NCBI RefSeq assembly: GCF_011326735.1
Contig: NZ_JAANCN010000005.1
Span: 161,405-225,404, forward strand
Source of the DNA: Phycicoccus endophyticus
Lineage (GTDB): Bacteria; Actinomycetota; Actinomycetes; Actinomycetales; Dermatophilaceae
Length of the DNA stretch: 64,000 nt
Reading direction: 5' to 3'
Shown: piece by piece, positions 25,660 to 34,183 of the stretch
Numbering within the stretch: the stretch's first letter is position 1
Layout: every line of letters begins with the position of its first letter
Notes under the pieces: model-generated
Databases searched by the model: none
The model's input: the letters and a program-made list of their open reading frames with translations, nothing else
What the model was told of the DNA's origin: nothing
Translations under genes and position numbers: made by a program

Positions 25660-26958
25660 GTGCACGTCCGGCACCTGTCGGTGGCCGACTTCCGCAGCTA
25701 CCCCGTCGCCGAGCTGCCGCTCGGCCCGGGGGTGACGACGCTCGTCGGGCTCAACGGGCAGGGCAAGACCAACCTCGCCGAGGCGCTGGGCTACCTCTCG
25801 ACGCTCTCGAGCCACCGGGTGGCCACCGACGCGCCGCTCGTGCGCTTCGGTGCCGAGCGGGCGGTCGTGCGCGGTGCCGTCGTCAGCCGTGGCCGGGAGA
25901 CGATGGTCGAGCTGGAGATCACGCCGGGGAGGGCCAACCGGGCCCGCCTGAACCGCTCCCCCGTCCGAGCGCGCGAGGTGCTCGGCACGCTGCGCACCGT
26001 GCTCTTCGCCCCGGAGGACCTCGCCCTGGTCAAGGGCGACCCCGGGGAGCGGCGGCGCTTCCTCGACGACCTGCTCGTGGCCCGACAGCCCCGGTGGGCC
26101 GGCGTGCGCCAGGAGTACGACCGGATCGTCAAGCAGCGCTCGGCGCTGCTGAAGTCGGCCCAGCCCTACCTCGCCCGCCGGGCCCGGGGGCGCCGGCCCC
26201 GGGTGGGCGCGGAGGGGTTGGACCCGCAGGCCGAGGCGGACTCGGCGCTGCACACCCTCGCGGTGTGGGACGGCCAGCTCGCCGGGGTCGGTGCGCAGCT
26301 GCTCTACGCGCGCCTGCGCCTGCTGCGCGACCTCGGCCCCTACCTCGCGGCGGCCTACGCCGAGGTGAGCGACGGGCAGTCGAGCGCCCGGGCGGCCTAC
26401 CGCAGCTCGCTGCGCCAGGAGAGCGCCGAGCAGCTCGCCGCCGGGGCGGTGCCGGAGGTGGAGGAGCTGCGCGAGGAGCTGCTCGCCTCGCTCGCGGCCG
26501 TCCGCGACCAAGAGGTCGAGCGCGGGGTGTGCCTCGTCGGGCCGCACCGCGACGACGTCGTCCTCTCCCTCGGCGAGCTGCCGGCCAAGGGCTACGCCAG
26601 CCACGGGGAGTCCTGGTCGTTCGCGCTCGGGCTGCGCCTCGCCGCCTTCCAGCTGCTGCGGACCGACCTCGGCGACGACCCGGTGCTCGTGCTCGACGAC
26701 GTCTTCGCCGAGCTGGACTCCGGGCGCCGGGAACGGCTCGCCGCGATGGTCGCCGACGCCGAGCAGGTGCTCGTCACCGCCGCGGTGCCCGAGGACGTCC
26801 CCGCGGCGCTCGCCGGCCGGACCCACCGGGTGACCCTCGGCTCGCTCGAGGTCGGGGAGGCTCTGGAGGCCGCCGAGGACGTGACCGCGCAGAGCCCGGA
26901 CACGGCGGAGTCGGCCGACGGCCCGCAGGACGTCGAGGCCGCCGATGCTTCCTCCTGA
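25660..26958 (+). CDS. recF: DNA replication/repair protein RecF
   Basis: 432 residues. SMC-like ATPase that helps load RecA at gaps. Walker [17 protein letters not shown], signature region ending [12 protein letters not shown], and Walker [21 protein letters not shown]. Starts [20 protein letters not shown] from a GTG nine bases after the gnd stop. The last about 45 residues are an acidic tail ([16 protein letters not shown]) beyond the usual end and overlap the start of dciA by 14 bases. Confidence 0.96.
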   Translation: MHVRHLSVADFRSYPVAELPLGPGVTTLVGLNGQGKTNLAEALGYLSTLSSHRVATDAPLVRFGAERAVVRGAVVSRGRETMVELEITPGRANRARLNRSPVRAREVLGTLRTVLFAPEDLALVKGDPGERRRFLDDLLVARQPRWAGVRQEYDRIVKQRSALLKSAQPYLARRARGRRPRVGAEGLDPQAEADSALHTLAVWDGQLAGVGAQLLYARLRLLRDLGPYLAAAYAEVSDGQSSARAAYRSSLRQESAEQLAAGAVPEVEELREELLASLAAVRDQEVERGVCLVGPHRDDVVLSLGELPAKGYASHGESWSFALGLRLAAFQLLRTDLGDDPVLVLDDVFAELDSGRRERLAAMVADAEQVLVTAAVPEDVPAALAGRTHRVTLGSLEVGEALEAAEDVTAQSPDTAESADGPQDVEAADASS

Positions 26959-27511
26959 CCCCGAGGACCCGGCCGTCCCGTCGGAGCCGGCCGGCCCGGC
27001 CGCCACCGGCTCCGACGACGCGGCCGACGCCGAGGGCCTCGCCGCCGCCGAGGCGCTGGCCCGGGCGCGCGCACGAGCCCGCTCCAAGGGGCTGCGCCCC
27101 GGGCTGCGACCGAGGCGCCGCGCCAAGGACGTCCCGGGGGGACGACGGGCCGGGCGTGACCCCCAGACGCTCGGTGACCAGATCGACCGCTTCGTCGCCG
27201 AGCGTGGATGGAACGCCGACGTCGCGGTGGGCTCGGTCATCGGGCGATGGCCGGCCATCGTCGGACCGGACATCTCGGCGCACTGCCGGCCCACCGACTT
27301 CGTCGAGGGCGTGCTCGTCGTGCGCGCCGACTCGACCGCCTGGGCCACCCAGCTGCGGCTGCTGGAGTCGACCCTGATGTCCCGGTTGGCCGAGGAGGTC
27401 GGCGAGGGCACCGTGGTGCAGCTGCGGGTCGTCGGCCCGAGCGCGCCGACGTGGTCGCGGGGGCGTCACCGGGTGCAGGACGGTCGCGGCCCGCGCGACA
27501 CCTACGGCTGA
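26945..27511 (+). CDS. dciA: DUF721/DciA-type protein
   Basis: 188 residues. The C-terminal DUF721 domain (about 75-170) reads [64 protein letters not shown], typical of actinobacterial DciA-like proteins thought to help load replicative helicase. The N-terminus is an acidic then Arg-rich linker. It overlaps recF by 14 bases and is presumably cotranslated. In most relatives gyrB follows directly; here a 13-kb accessory block intervenes. Confidence 0.93.
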   Translation: MLPPDPEDPAVPSEPAGPAATGSDDAADAEGLAAAEALARARARARSKGLRPGLRPRRRAKDVPGGRRAGRDPQTLGDQIDRFVAERGWNADVAVGSVIGRWPAIVGPDISAHCRPTDFVEGVLVVRADSTAWATQLRLLESTLMSRLAEEVGEGTVVQLRVVGPSAPTWSRGRHRVQDGRGPRDTYG

Positions 27512-27523
27512 CGGGTGCGGCGC

Positions 27524-28225
27524 TCAGCGACCTCGCACCACGGTGAGCGCCAGCCGCAGCTCGTGCTCGAGCAGGTCGGCCGGGGAGAGCACGGCGTCGG
27601 TCCCGTACTGGCCGAACACCTCGAGGCTCGTCGCCCCGACGAGGCTCGACCAGAGGAAGAGCGCCCGGCCGACGACGTCCTCCCCGTCCTCGGCGAGGCC
27701 CGCACCCACGGCGAGCCGCTCGAGGTCGGCCGAGAGCGCCGCCCCGCTCACGGGCACCGGCCCGCTCCGGGCCACCTCGCCCGCCGCGCTTCCCTCGGCG
27801 ACGAGCCGGGCCAGCGCGAGCACGACCCGGGTCCCCGGCTCGACCGTGCGCTCGGCCGGAGCCTCGTACCCGGGCACCGGGCTGCCGTAGAGCAGCGCGT
27901 AGCTCGCCGGGTCGCCGGCGGCCCAGGCGCGGAAGGCCAGCCCGGCGGTGACGACGCGCTCGTCCCACCGCTGCGCGGCCGCTGCGTCCAACGCCGCGTC
28001 GACCCGGTCGGCGAGCTCGGTGTACGCGTCGACGACGAGCAAGGTGAGCAGCTCGTCACGGTTCGCCACGTACCGGTACACGGCCGAGGACACCATCCCG
28101 AGCTCACGCGTGACGGCGCGCAGCGACAGCCCGGCGGCGCCCTGGGTCACGAGGTGGCGGCGGCCGACCTCGACGATGCGTCGCTCGAGGTCGCGCCGGC
28201 GCTCGGCACGGGTGGTGGGGGGCAC
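27524..28225 (-). CDS. TetR-family transcriptional regulator
   Basis: 233 residues from GTG 28225. The N-terminal DNA-binding domain has the TetR pattern: RRIVEVGRRHLVTQGAAGLSLRAVTRELGMVSSAVYRYVANRDELLTLLVVDAYTEL. The C-terminal ligand/dimer domain (about 85-225) includes RAWAAGDPASYALLYGSPVPGYEAP, a form seen in TetR proteins with the WHG-type C-terminal domain. It diverges from the F420-type oxidoreductase gene. Two matching 13-bp palindromes lie in between and are the probable operators. Inducer unknown. An in-frame extension to 28297 would cover the first palindrome and is rejected. Confidence 0.88.
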   Translation of the reverse strand: MPPTTRAERRRDLERRIVEVGRRHLVTQGAAGLSLRAVTRELGMVSSAVYRYVANRDELLTLLVVDAYTELADRVDAALDAAAAQRWDERVVTAGLAFRAWAAGDPASYALLYGSPVPGYEAPAERTVEPGTRVVLALARLVAEGSAAGEVARSGPVPVSGAALSADLERLAVGAGLAEDGEDVVGRALFLWSSLVGATSLEVFGQYGTDAVLSPADLLEHELRLALTVVRGR

Positions 28226-28248
28226 GGCACCATCAAACCACAGTAACG

Positions 28249-28261
28249 AGAGCAGTGCTCT
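28249..28261. promoter_or_regulatory. TetR operator candidate 1
   Basis: AGAGCA-G-TGCTCT, a perfect 13-base palindrome 24 bases upstream of the tetR start. It matches the second copy at 28302-28314 in both arms (AGAGC...GCTCT). Confidence 0.7.
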
Positions 28262-28301
28262 TGACTGGGTGAGGACCCGCCGGGCACACTCGGGCAATAT
28301 A

Positions 28302-28314
28302 AGAGCACCGCTCT
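28302..28314. promoter_or_regulatory. TetR operator candidate 2
   Basis: AGAGC-ACC-GCTCT, a perfect palindrome 21 bases upstream of the oxidoreductase ATG and 53 bases from the first copy. It lies where it would block the rightward promoter. Confidence 0.7.
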
Positions 28315-28335
28315 CACTTCCTGGAGGAGTACCCG

Positions 28336-28818
28336 ATGACCGCCACCCCCGCCGACCGTTCCGGGTCGCCCCGCCGGTACGTCCGCCCCGATCACGGCAT
28401 GGACCGCCGGCTCAACGCGCTCGTCCGCTGGCTCACCGCACACGGCGTGAGCCTCCTCGGCTCCCGGGTGCTCACCGTCCCCGGCCGCCGCTCGGGGCAG
28501 CCCCGCAGCACGCCGGTCAACCTCCTCCGCCTCGACGGCCACGGCTACCTCGTCTCCCCGCGCGGCCACACCGAGTGGGTCCGCAACGTCCGCGCCGCCG
28601 GGGGTGAGGCCGAGCTGCGCCTCGGCCGGCGCACCGAGCGCGTCGTGCTCACCGAGGTCCCCGTCGCGGAGCGCCCCGCGGTGCTGCGGGTCTACCTGCG
28701 CCGGTGGGGCTGGGAGGTGGGTCGCTTCGTCGAGGGCCTGACCCCGGACGCGACCGACGCCGAGCTCAGCGACGCCGCGCCCGGGTTCCCCGTCTTCCGG
28801 GTGACGCCCGCCGCCTGA
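28336..28818 (+). CDS. Deazaflavin (F420)-dependent nitroreductase-family protein
   Basis: 160 residues. Matches the Ddn-like split-barrel family: LLGSRVLTVPGRRSGQPRSTPVNLLRLDGHGYLVSPRGHTEWVRNVRAAGGEAELRLGRRTE, where the GRRSG..R.TP and W.RN motifs contact the F420 cofactor in known members. Substrate unknown. Controlled in all likelihood by the divergent TetR protein. GGAGGAG lies 6 bases before the ATG. Confidence 0.88.
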   Translation: MTATPADRSGSPRRYVRPDHGMDRRLNALVRWLTAHGVSLLGSRVLTVPGRRSGQPRSTPVNLLRLDGHGYLVSPRGHTEWVRNVRAAGGEAELRLGRRTERVVLTEVPVAERPAVLRVYLRRWGWEVGRFVEGLTPDATDAELSDAAPGFPVFRVTPAA

Positions 28819-28837
28819 CGCCATCGCGCGCCGGGGC

Positions 28838-28843
28838 TAGGGT
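28838..28843 (+). promoter_or_regulatory. Candidate -10 of a leaderless promoter
   Basis: TAGGGT ends 7 bases before the GTG of the enoyl-CoA hydratase gene, so the transcript would start at or next to the start codon. No convincing -35. Confidence 0.3.
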
Positions 28844-28850
28844 CGAGGCC

Positions 28851-29600
28851 GTGGATGCCGACGCCCCCCTGGTCCGCCGCGAGACCGAGGACCGGGTCGC
28901 CGTCCTCACCCTCGACTCCCCGGGCAACCGCAACGCGCTCTCCCGGCGCCTGCTCGCCGAGCTGACCGAGCAGGTGGGTGCCGTCGCGGCCGACGAGAGC
29001 CTCCACGGCGTCCTCCTGCGCTCCAGCCAGCGGGTCTTCTGCGCGGGCGCCGACCTCAAGGAGGCCGCGACCGTCGACATGACCGAGTCGGCGCGCGCCA
29101 TCGTCGAGGTCCAGCGGCGGCTCGTCGCCCTGCCGGTTCCCGTCGTCGCCCGCCTGGATGGTCCGGTCCGCGCCGGGGGTCTCGGGCTCGTCGCGAGCAG
29201 CGACCTCGTTCTCTGCCGCGAGGACGTGACGTTCGCCCTCACCGAGGTGCGTCTCGGGCTGGCCGCGGCGACGATCTCCATCCCGCTGCGCGCGCGCCTG
29301 GCCCCCCGGGCCGCCGCCGACTGGTTCCTCACCGGGCGCCAGGTGGACGCCGCGCAGGCGCGGGAGGCCGGCCTCGTCACCCACGTCGAGCCGGCGGAGG
29401 GGATGGACGCTGCGGTCGCTGCGGTGCTCGCGGACCTGCGGGCCGGCGCCCGCCAGGGGCTGGTCGCCGCGAAGCAGATGCTCACCGAGGACCTGCTCGC
29501 CGCGTTCGCGCGAGACGGCGAGGCGATGGCCCGGCTCTCCGGCGAGCTGTTCCACTCCCCGCTGGCCCAGGAACGGATGGCGGCGGCCCTGCGCCGCTGA
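28851..29600 (+). CDS. Enoyl-CoA hydratase/isomerase family protein
   Basis: 249 residues with the crotonase fold. Hydration of 2-enoyl-CoA or a related reaction. Oxyanion-hole motifs RNALSRRLL and RVFCAGADLKEA are clear, as is the CoA-binding region around ARLDGPVRAGGLGLVASSDLVLC. The usual catalytic Glu pair is partly replaced here (the second motif reads ALTEVRLGLAAATIS), so the exact reaction is open. GTG start; a nearby ATG is out of frame. Lies 32 bases after the oxidoreductase gene. Could be part of the TetR unit or driven by its own leaderless promoter. Confidence 0.85.
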   Translation: MDADAPLVRRETEDRVAVLTLDSPGNRNALSRRLLAELTEQVGAVAADESLHGVLLRSSQRVFCAGADLKEAATVDMTESARAIVEVQRRLVALPVPVVARLDGPVRAGGLGLVASSDLVLCREDVTFALTEVRLGLAAATISIPLRARLAPRAAADWFLTGRQVDAAQAREAGLVTHVEPAEGMDAAVAAVLADLRAGARQGLVAAKQMLTEDLLAAFARDGEAMARLSGELFHSPLAQERMAAALRR

Positions 29601-29623
29601 CCCGCAGACCGCATCCGGCAGCC

Positions 29624-29667
29624 GCGTCCTGCCGAGCGGGCGTCCTGGCGCGCGCCTGGCAGGACGC
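29624..29667. repeat. 44-bp palindromic repeat, copy A
   Basis: Arms GCGTCCTGCC (29624-29633) and GGCAGGACGC (29658-29667) are perfect complements. The whole 44 bases match copy B at 38944-38987 in 39 positions and in the same orientation. It lies upstream of the meta-cleavage genes. Confidence 0.8.
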
Positions 29668-29684
29668 CGCGGGTGCGCGCCGCC

Positions 29685-29701
29685 GTTCCGTGTTGAGGAA
29701 C
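29685..29701. promoter_or_regulatory. IclR-type operator candidate, site 1
   Basis: GTTCC-GTGTTGA-GGAAC. The dyad GTTCC-N7-GGAAC recurs upstream of the hydratase operon (33288-33304) and, with one mismatch, at an IclR gene start (32345-32361). It lies 81 bases upstream of the ferredoxin start. Confidence 0.6.
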
Positions 29702-29736
29702 GCCCGTGGTCCCGCGCGGCCGGGCACCGCACCCTG

Positions 29737-29764
29737 AGTGTGGGCGGCAGTTCCCGCCCACACT
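29737..29764. repeat. Perfect 11-bp inverted repeat before the ferredoxin gene
   Basis: AGTGTGGGCGG (29737-29747), a 6-base loop, CCGCCCACACT (29754-29764). It ends 18 bases before the ferredoxin start and could be an operator or a 5'-UTR hairpin. Confidence 0.75.
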
Positions 29765-29782
29765 GAACGCAAAGGGGCGCCG

Positions 29783-30169
29783 GTGCCGAATGTGACGATC
29801 GACCCCACGGGCGAGGTCATCTGGCTCGAGCCGGAGGAGACCGTGCTCAGCGGCCTCTTCCGCGCCGGGTTCGCCTACACCGTCGGGTGCCGCCGCGGCG
29901 GCTGCGCGATCTGCAAGGTCGACTGCCTGGCGGGGACCTTCGGCTACAACCGGCGCGTCGCCGAGAGCGTCCTGTCCGCCGACGAGCGCACCGACGGCAC
30001 GTGCCTCTCCTGCCGCGCCGTCCCGCAGACCGACGTGACGATCCGCCTGCGCGAGGGCGACCTGCGCATGGTCAACCCCTACCTCCGTCAGATCAACGAA
30101 CGCGCCCGGCAGCGGGCCGAAGCGCTCGCCGCCGCGCAGCCCGCGTCCGGCGTCACCTCCAAGGAGTGA
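29783..30169 (+). CDS. dmpQ: [2Fe-2S] ferredoxin of the XylT/DmpQ type
   Basis: 128 residues. Plant-type cluster ligands: GCRRGGCAICK (CX4CX2C) and, about 35 residues on, GTCLSC. This family re-reduces the oxidised iron of catechol 2,3-dioxygenase and restores its activity, and the dioxygenase gene follows 4 bases later. A helical tail of about 30 residues extends the C-terminus (INERARQRAEALAAAQPA). GTG start with AAAGGGG upstream. Probably the first gene of the operon with the dioxygenase and the DUF336 protein. Confidence 0.9.
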   Translation: MPNVTIDPTGEVIWLEPEETVLSGLFRAGFAYTVGCRRGGCAICKVDCLAGTFGYNRRVAESVLSADERTDGTCLSCRAVPQTDVTIRLREGDLRMVNPYLRQINERARQRAEALAAAQPASGVTSKE

Positions 30170-30173
30170 GCAC

Positions 30174-31088
30174 ATGGGAGTCATGAGGATGGGCTACGCC
30201 CACGTCCGGGTCACCGACCTGGCCGAGGCCAAGGCCCACTACGCCAACACGATGGGCCTGTACGAGACCCACGCCGAGGACGGCCGGGTCTACTACAAGG
30301 GCTGGGACGAGTGGGACCACCACTCGGTCGTCCTCGAGGAGGGCGGCGTCGGCGTCGTCAAGTTCGGCTGGAAGGTCCGCTACTCCTCCGACCTGGACGA
30401 GATCGAGCGGCGCGCCCAGGCCTTCGGGGTGACCGTCGAGCGGATGAGCCGTGGCGAGAACCCGGAGATCGGCGACGGCATCCGGTTCACGACTCCCTCC
30501 GAGCACGTCTTCGAGGTCTACCACGAGGCCACCCTCATCGGCACCGAGGTCGGGACCCACAACCCCGACGCCTTCCCGCGCCACCTCGTTGGCGTCGGGG
30601 TCCCGGGTCTGGACCACGCGCTGATCACCGCCGAGGACGTCAAGGGGATGGAGCGCTTCCTCACCGAGGTCTTCGACTTCTACGCCACCGAGCGCGTCCA
30701 GACCAGCCTCGAGGACGACGCCGACTACATCGGCACGTGGATGACGAGCAACAACCAGATCCACCAGCTCGCCGTCATCGGCGGCCCCCAGGGCAAGCTG
30801 CACCACTTCGCCTTCAAGCTCGGCGACTGGAGCGAGGTCGGCCACGCCGCCGACCTGTTCTCCATGGACGACGTCCCGATCGACGTCGGCCCGACCCGGC
30901 ACGGCATCACCCGTGGCCAGACGGTCTACTTCTTCGATCCCTCCGGCAACCGCAACGAGGTCTTCGCCGGCGGCTACCTCGCCTACCCCGACCGCCCGGT
31001 CCACGTGTGGACGCCCGAGCAGCTGGGCAAGGGCATCTTCTACCACGCCCGCGAGCTCAACGACCGGTTCACGACGGTCCTCACCTGA
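30174..31088 (+). CDS. dmpB: Catechol 2,3-dioxygenase
   Basis: 304 residues, two-domain extradiol dioxygenase. Opens the catechol ring next to the hydroxyls to give 2-hydroxymuconic semialdehyde. Fe(II) ligands by motif: His148 (GLDHALIT), His210 or 211 (GKLHHFAFKL) and Glu262. The extradiol signature runs from His243 to Glu262 (HGITRGQTVYFFDPSGNRNE). Length fits the XylE/DmpB family. AAGGAG precedes ATG 30174. The preceding ferredoxin gene is its usual partner. Confidence 0.95.
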   Translation: MGVMRMGYAHVRVTDLAEAKAHYANTMGLYETHAEDGRVYYKGWDEWDHHSVVLEEGGVGVVKFGWKVRYSSDLDEIERRAQAFGVTVERMSRGENPEIGDGIRFTTPSEHVFEVYHEATLIGTEVGTHNPDAFPRHLVGVGVPGLDHALITAEDVKGMERFLTEVFDFYATERVQTSLEDDADYIGTWMTSNNQIHQLAVIGGPQGKLHHFAFKLGDWSEVGHAADLFSMDDVPIDVGPTRHGITRGQTVYFFDPSGNRNEVFAGGYLAYPDRPVHVWTPEQLGKGIFYHARELNDRFTTVLT

Positions 31089-31095
31089 GGGACGG

Positions 31096-31539
31096 ATGCT
31101 GACCCGAGCCGAGAGTGCCCTCACCTACGACGGCGCCCGGCTGGCGCTGGACGCCGCGCTCGCGCGGGCCGGCCAGCTGGGCGTCGCGGTGAACGTCGCC
31201 GTGGCCGACCCCTGCGGCGGCCTGCTCGCCTTCGCCCGGATGGACGGTGCGTTCGGTGGCTCCGGGGCCATCGCGCGGGACAAGGCGGCCACCGTCGCCG
31301 ACTTCGGCGGGTCCGCGACCGACGACCTCGAGGCCGCGATCCGCGAGGAGCCCGCGGTACGCGACGGCATCGCGCTGCGGGAGGGCGTGGCCGCCTTCGC
31401 CGGGGGCGTGCCGGTGACCGTCGACGGCCGGCTCGTCGGTGCCGTCGGTGTCTCGGGTGCCTCCGCGGCGCAGGACAAGGACGTCGCCCTCGCGGGGGCC
31501 AGGGCGCTCGCCGCCGCCGCCGCGGCCGACGGCCTCTGA
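31096..31539 (+). CDS. GlcG/HbpS-type (DUF336) protein
   Basis: 147 residues, whole-length DUF336: LTYDGARLALDAALARAGQLGVAVNVAVADPCGGLLAFARMDGAF...ARDKAATVADFG...GGVPVTVDGRLVGAVGVSGASAAQDKDVALAG. Members bind haem or small molecules or have no known role, and are frequently found in aromatic-degradation operons. Eight bases separate it from the dioxygenase, so it is probably cotranscribed. Its C-terminus converges on the first IclR gene, with a 28-base gap. Confidence 0.85.
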   Translation: MLTRAESALTYDGARLALDAALARAGQLGVAVNVAVADPCGGLLAFARMDGAFGGSGAIARDKAATVADFGGSATDDLEAAIREEPAVRDGIALREGVAAFAGGVPVTVDGRLVGAVGVSGASAAQDKDVALAGARALAAAAAADGL

Positions 31540-31567
31540 GGGACCGACACCCCCGCAGCGAGGGCGT

Positions 31568-32365
31568 TCAGAGGCCCGCCTCGCGCAGGGTGCGCCCGAG
31601 GGTGACGGCGGCCGCGCGCACGGCGACCCCGTAGCGGACGGGGTCGATCGCCGCCGTGCGGCCGGTGACCGAGAGCGCGGCCCGCACCCGCCCGTCGGTG
31701 CCGACCACGGGCGCCGCCACGCAGGAGACGCCGACCGTGGACTCCTCCCGGTCGTAGGCGGTGCCCTCCGCCCGGATCCGCGCCAGCTCGCGGGTCAGCG
31801 CCCCCGGGGTGGTGATCGTCCGGGGCGTCAGCCGCGGCAGGCCGGCCTCGACGCGCCGCCGGACCACCTCGGGCGGGGCATAGGCGAGCATCGCCTTCCC
31901 GACGCCGGTGGCGTGTGCGGGCAGCCGGCCGCCGGTGCGGGAGGCGACGTCGACCTCGCCGGCACCGAGGATGGCGACGTAGACGACCTCGACCCCGTCG
32001 AGGACGGCCAGGTGGATGCGCTGGTGGGTCGCCTCGAGCAGGTCCTCGAGCAGCGGCAGGGCGGCATCGGTCAGGGTGCGCCGGGTGGGCACGAGCTCGC
32101 CGAGCTCGAACAGCCGCATCCCGAGCCGGTAGGTGCCGCCCTCGGCCCGGTCGAGCAGCCGGAGGCGGACGAGCTCGCCGGCGAGGCGGTGGACGGTCGA
32201 CCTCGCCAACCCGGTGCGGCGGGCGAGCTCGGCGACCCCGAGCCGCGGATGCGCCTCGTCGAACGCGCCGAGGAGGGCCGCCGCCCGGGCGAGCACCGAC
32301 GGCGGCGGCTGCGGGGAGTCGAGGGATGCGGCGTGCGCCACATCGTCCCGCTCAGTGGAACGCAT
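31568..32365 (-). CDS. IclR-family regulator 1
   Basis: 265 residues from ATG 32365. Winged-helix domain SVLARAAALLGAFDEAHPRLGVAELARRTGLARSTVHRLAGELVRLRLLDR, then the IclR effector domain (about 80-260) with GRLPAHATGVGKAMLAY and the cysteine motif GVSCVAAPV. Divergent from the second IclR gene, with a 67-base spacer. Its first codons overlap an imperfect copy of the GTTCC-N7-GGAAC dyad, suggesting self-control (inference). Likely senses an aromatic or pathway intermediate. Confidence 0.9.
   Translation of the reverse strand: MRSTERDDVAHAASLDSPQPPPSVLARAAALLGAFDEAHPRLGVAELARRTGLARSTVHRLAGELVRLRLLDRAEGGTYRLGMRLFELGELVPTRRTLTDAALPLLEDLLEATHQRIHLAVLDGVEVVYVAILGAGEVDVASRTGGRLPAHATGVGKAMLAYAPPEVVRRRVEAGLPRLTPRTITTPGALTRELARIRAEGTAYDREESTVGVSCVAAPVVGTDGRVRAALSVTGRTAAIDPVRYGVAVRAAAVTLGRTLREAGL
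32345..32361. promoter_or_regulatory. IclR-type operator candidate, site 2 (one mismatch)
   Basis: GTCCC-GCTCAGT-GGAAC has one mismatch to GTTCC-N7-GGAAC. It covers the first codons of IclR gene 1. Confidence 0.4.
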
Positions 32366-32432
32366 GTCTTGATGCAAGCACGACCGGGGGCCACTGTCAT
32401 CTCGTCGACCCGCCGAGGGCAAGGGAGCCACC

Positions 32433-33242
32433 GTGATGTCGAGCGCCGGAGACACCGCCTGGTGCACCTCCACCCCCAAGCGCACGGCGGCCGACGCCGG
32501 GCACGGGAGCGGGCTGCGGTCGGTCGGCACCGCGCTGGACGTCCTGGAGTGCTTCGCGCTCGACGGCTCGCTCGGGGTCTCCGACATCGCCCGCCGCCTC
32601 GGGGTGGCCAAGTCGACCGCCCACCGGCTGCTGCAGACCCTGGCCAGCCGGGGCTTCGTCGAGCAGGACGTCACGAGCGGCCAGTACCGCCTCGGCATCC
32701 ACCTCTACGAGCTCGGCCAGCTCGCCCAGGCACGGCACGCGCTGCGGTACGCCGCCCTGCCGGTCATCCGGCACGTCGCCGCGCAGACCGGGCTCACGGT
32801 CAACTTCGCGGTGCCGGACGGCGCGGACACCGTCTTCGTGGAGCGCATCGAGAACCGGGACGGGGTGCGCATCCTCGGCCACATGGGCCGCCGCTACCCC
32901 GCCCACGTGACGAGCAGCGGCAAGGTGATCGCCGCCTACAACGCCGAGTTCGCCGAGGCCCGGCGGCGGGCCGGCTTCCCGCCGCGGGCCAGCCACACGG
33001 TGCGCAGCGTCGCCGACTGGGACCGCGAGCTGGAGCGGGTGCGCCGCCGCGGGTGGGCGCACTCGCACAGCGAGTCCTTCGAGGACTCCTCCTCGGTCGC
33101 CGTCGCCGTGCTGCGCGGCCGGGTGGCCGTGGCGTCGGTGTCGGTCTTCGGCCCGACCGACGACATCGAGCCACGAGTCGAGCAGCTCGTGCCGCTGCTC
33201 GTCGCCGCCTCGCACCGGATCGCCCGGGCGGGGAGCGGCTGA
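32433..33242 (+). CDS. IclR-family regulator 2
   Basis: 269 residues. Winged-helix [51 protein letters not shown] and effector domain with [21 protein letters not shown]. The usual Cys-containing effector motif is replaced by [14 protein letters not shown], so the ligand pocket may differ from regulator 1. GTG 32433 follows AAGGGAG by 7 bases; ATG comes next. It lies upstream of, and codirectional with, the hydratase operon and is a candidate regulator of it. Confidence 0.9.
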   Translation: MMSSAGDTAWCTSTPKRTAADAGHGSGLRSVGTALDVLECFALDGSLGVSDIARRLGVAKSTAHRLLQTLASRGFVEQDVTSGQYRLGIHLYELGQLAQARHALRYAALPVIRHVAAQTGLTVNFAVPDGADTVFVERIENRDGVRILGHMGRRYPAHVTSSGKVIAAYNAEFAEARRRAGFPPRASHTVRSVADWDRELERVRRRGWAHSHSESFEDSSSVAVAVLRGRVAVASVSVFGPTDDIEPRVEQLVPLLVAASHRIARAGSG

Positions 33243-33287
33243 GCCCACCCGGCGTGGCGACCCGCAGGACGCCCGCGGGAGGCACTC

Positions 33288-33304
33288 GTTCCCACGTGCG
33301 GAAC
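33288..33304. promoter_or_regulatory. IclR-type operator candidate, site 3
   Basis: GTTCC-CACGTGC-GGAAC, identical arms to site 1. A -10-like TACCGT begins at 33333, placing the dyad just upstream of the expected -35 of the hydratase operon, an activator position. Confidence 0.6.
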
Positions 33305-33385
33305 GGACCCCGTGCCCGCCGCTGCGCGGTCATACCGTCGAGAGGACGCAGGGTCGGGCACCCGGCTCGGCAGGAAGGAGCGGTC

Positions 33386-34183
33386 GTGGACGACCAGACG
33401 CGGTCCGAGGCCGCGGAGGCGCTGCTCGGGGCCTACGCGACCCGGGTGCCGCTCGAGCCGCTGACCGCGACCTACCCGGGGATGACCCTCGAGGACGCCT
33501 ACGCCGTCCAGCTGCTCCAGATGGAGCGGCGGCGGGCCGAGGGGCGAACCGTCACGGGGCACAAGGTGGGCCTGACGAGCGTGGCGATGCAGCGTCTCCT
33601 CGGGGTGAGCGAGCCCGACTACGGCCACCTGCTCGACGACTTCGTCCACCTCGAGCACGCCCCGGTGCCGGTCGGGCGCTTCCTCCAGCCGCGCATCGAG
33701 CCCGAGGTCGCCTTCGTCCTCGACGCCCCGCTGCGCGGCCCCGGGGTGAGCGTGGCGGACGCCCTGCGCGCGGTCGCCTTCGTCCTGCCGGCCCTGGAGA
33801 TCGTCGACAGCCGCATCCGCGACTGGCGGATCGGCCTGCTGGACACCATCGCCGACAACGCCAGCTCGGGCGGCGTCGTCCTCGGCTCCACCCCGACGCC
33901 CGTCGGCGAGGTCGACCTGCGCCGCGTGGGGGCCACGCTGCACCGCAACGCCGAGCTCGTCGGCACCGGCGTCGGCGGCGCCGTGCTGGGCTCACCGGTG
34001 ACCGCCCTGGTCTGGCTCGCCAACACCCTCGGCGCCCGCGGCGTCACGCTCGAGGCCGGCCACGTCGTCCTCCCCGGCGCCGTGTGCGCCATGGTCCCCG
34101 TCGCCGCCGGGGACACCGTCACCGCGACGTTCGCCGGTCTCGGCAGCGTCACCGCCCGTTTCGTCCCAGGAGACCAGCCATGA
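33386..34183 (+). CDS. dmpE: 2-oxopent-4-enoate hydratase
   Basis: 265 residues of the fumarylacetoacetase-like hydratase/decarboxylase family. Adds water to 2-oxopent-4-enoate to give 4-hydroxy-2-oxovalerate. Conserved [12 protein letters not shown], the metal-binding [10 protein letters not shown], and [12 protein letters not shown]...[14 protein letters not shown] start with AAGGAG 6 bases upstream. First gene of an operon of six with overlapping or nearly overlapping frames. It resembles the decarboxylase downstream; the assignment of the two rests on which is nearer DmpE or DmpH in motif detail and could be swapped. Confidence 0.85.
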   Translation: MDDQTRSEAAEALLGAYATRVPLEPLTATYPGMTLEDAYAVQLLQMERRRAEGRTVTGHKVGLTSVAMQRLLGVSEPDYGHLLDDFVHLEHAPVPVGRFLQPRIEPEVAFVLDAPLRGPGVSVADALRAVAFVLPALEIVDSRIRDWRIGLLDTIADNASSGGVVLGSTPTPVGEVDLRRVGATLHRNAELVGTGVGGAVLGSPVTALVWLANTLGARGVTLEAGHVVLPGAVCAMVPVAAGDTVTATFAGLGSVTARFVPGDQP

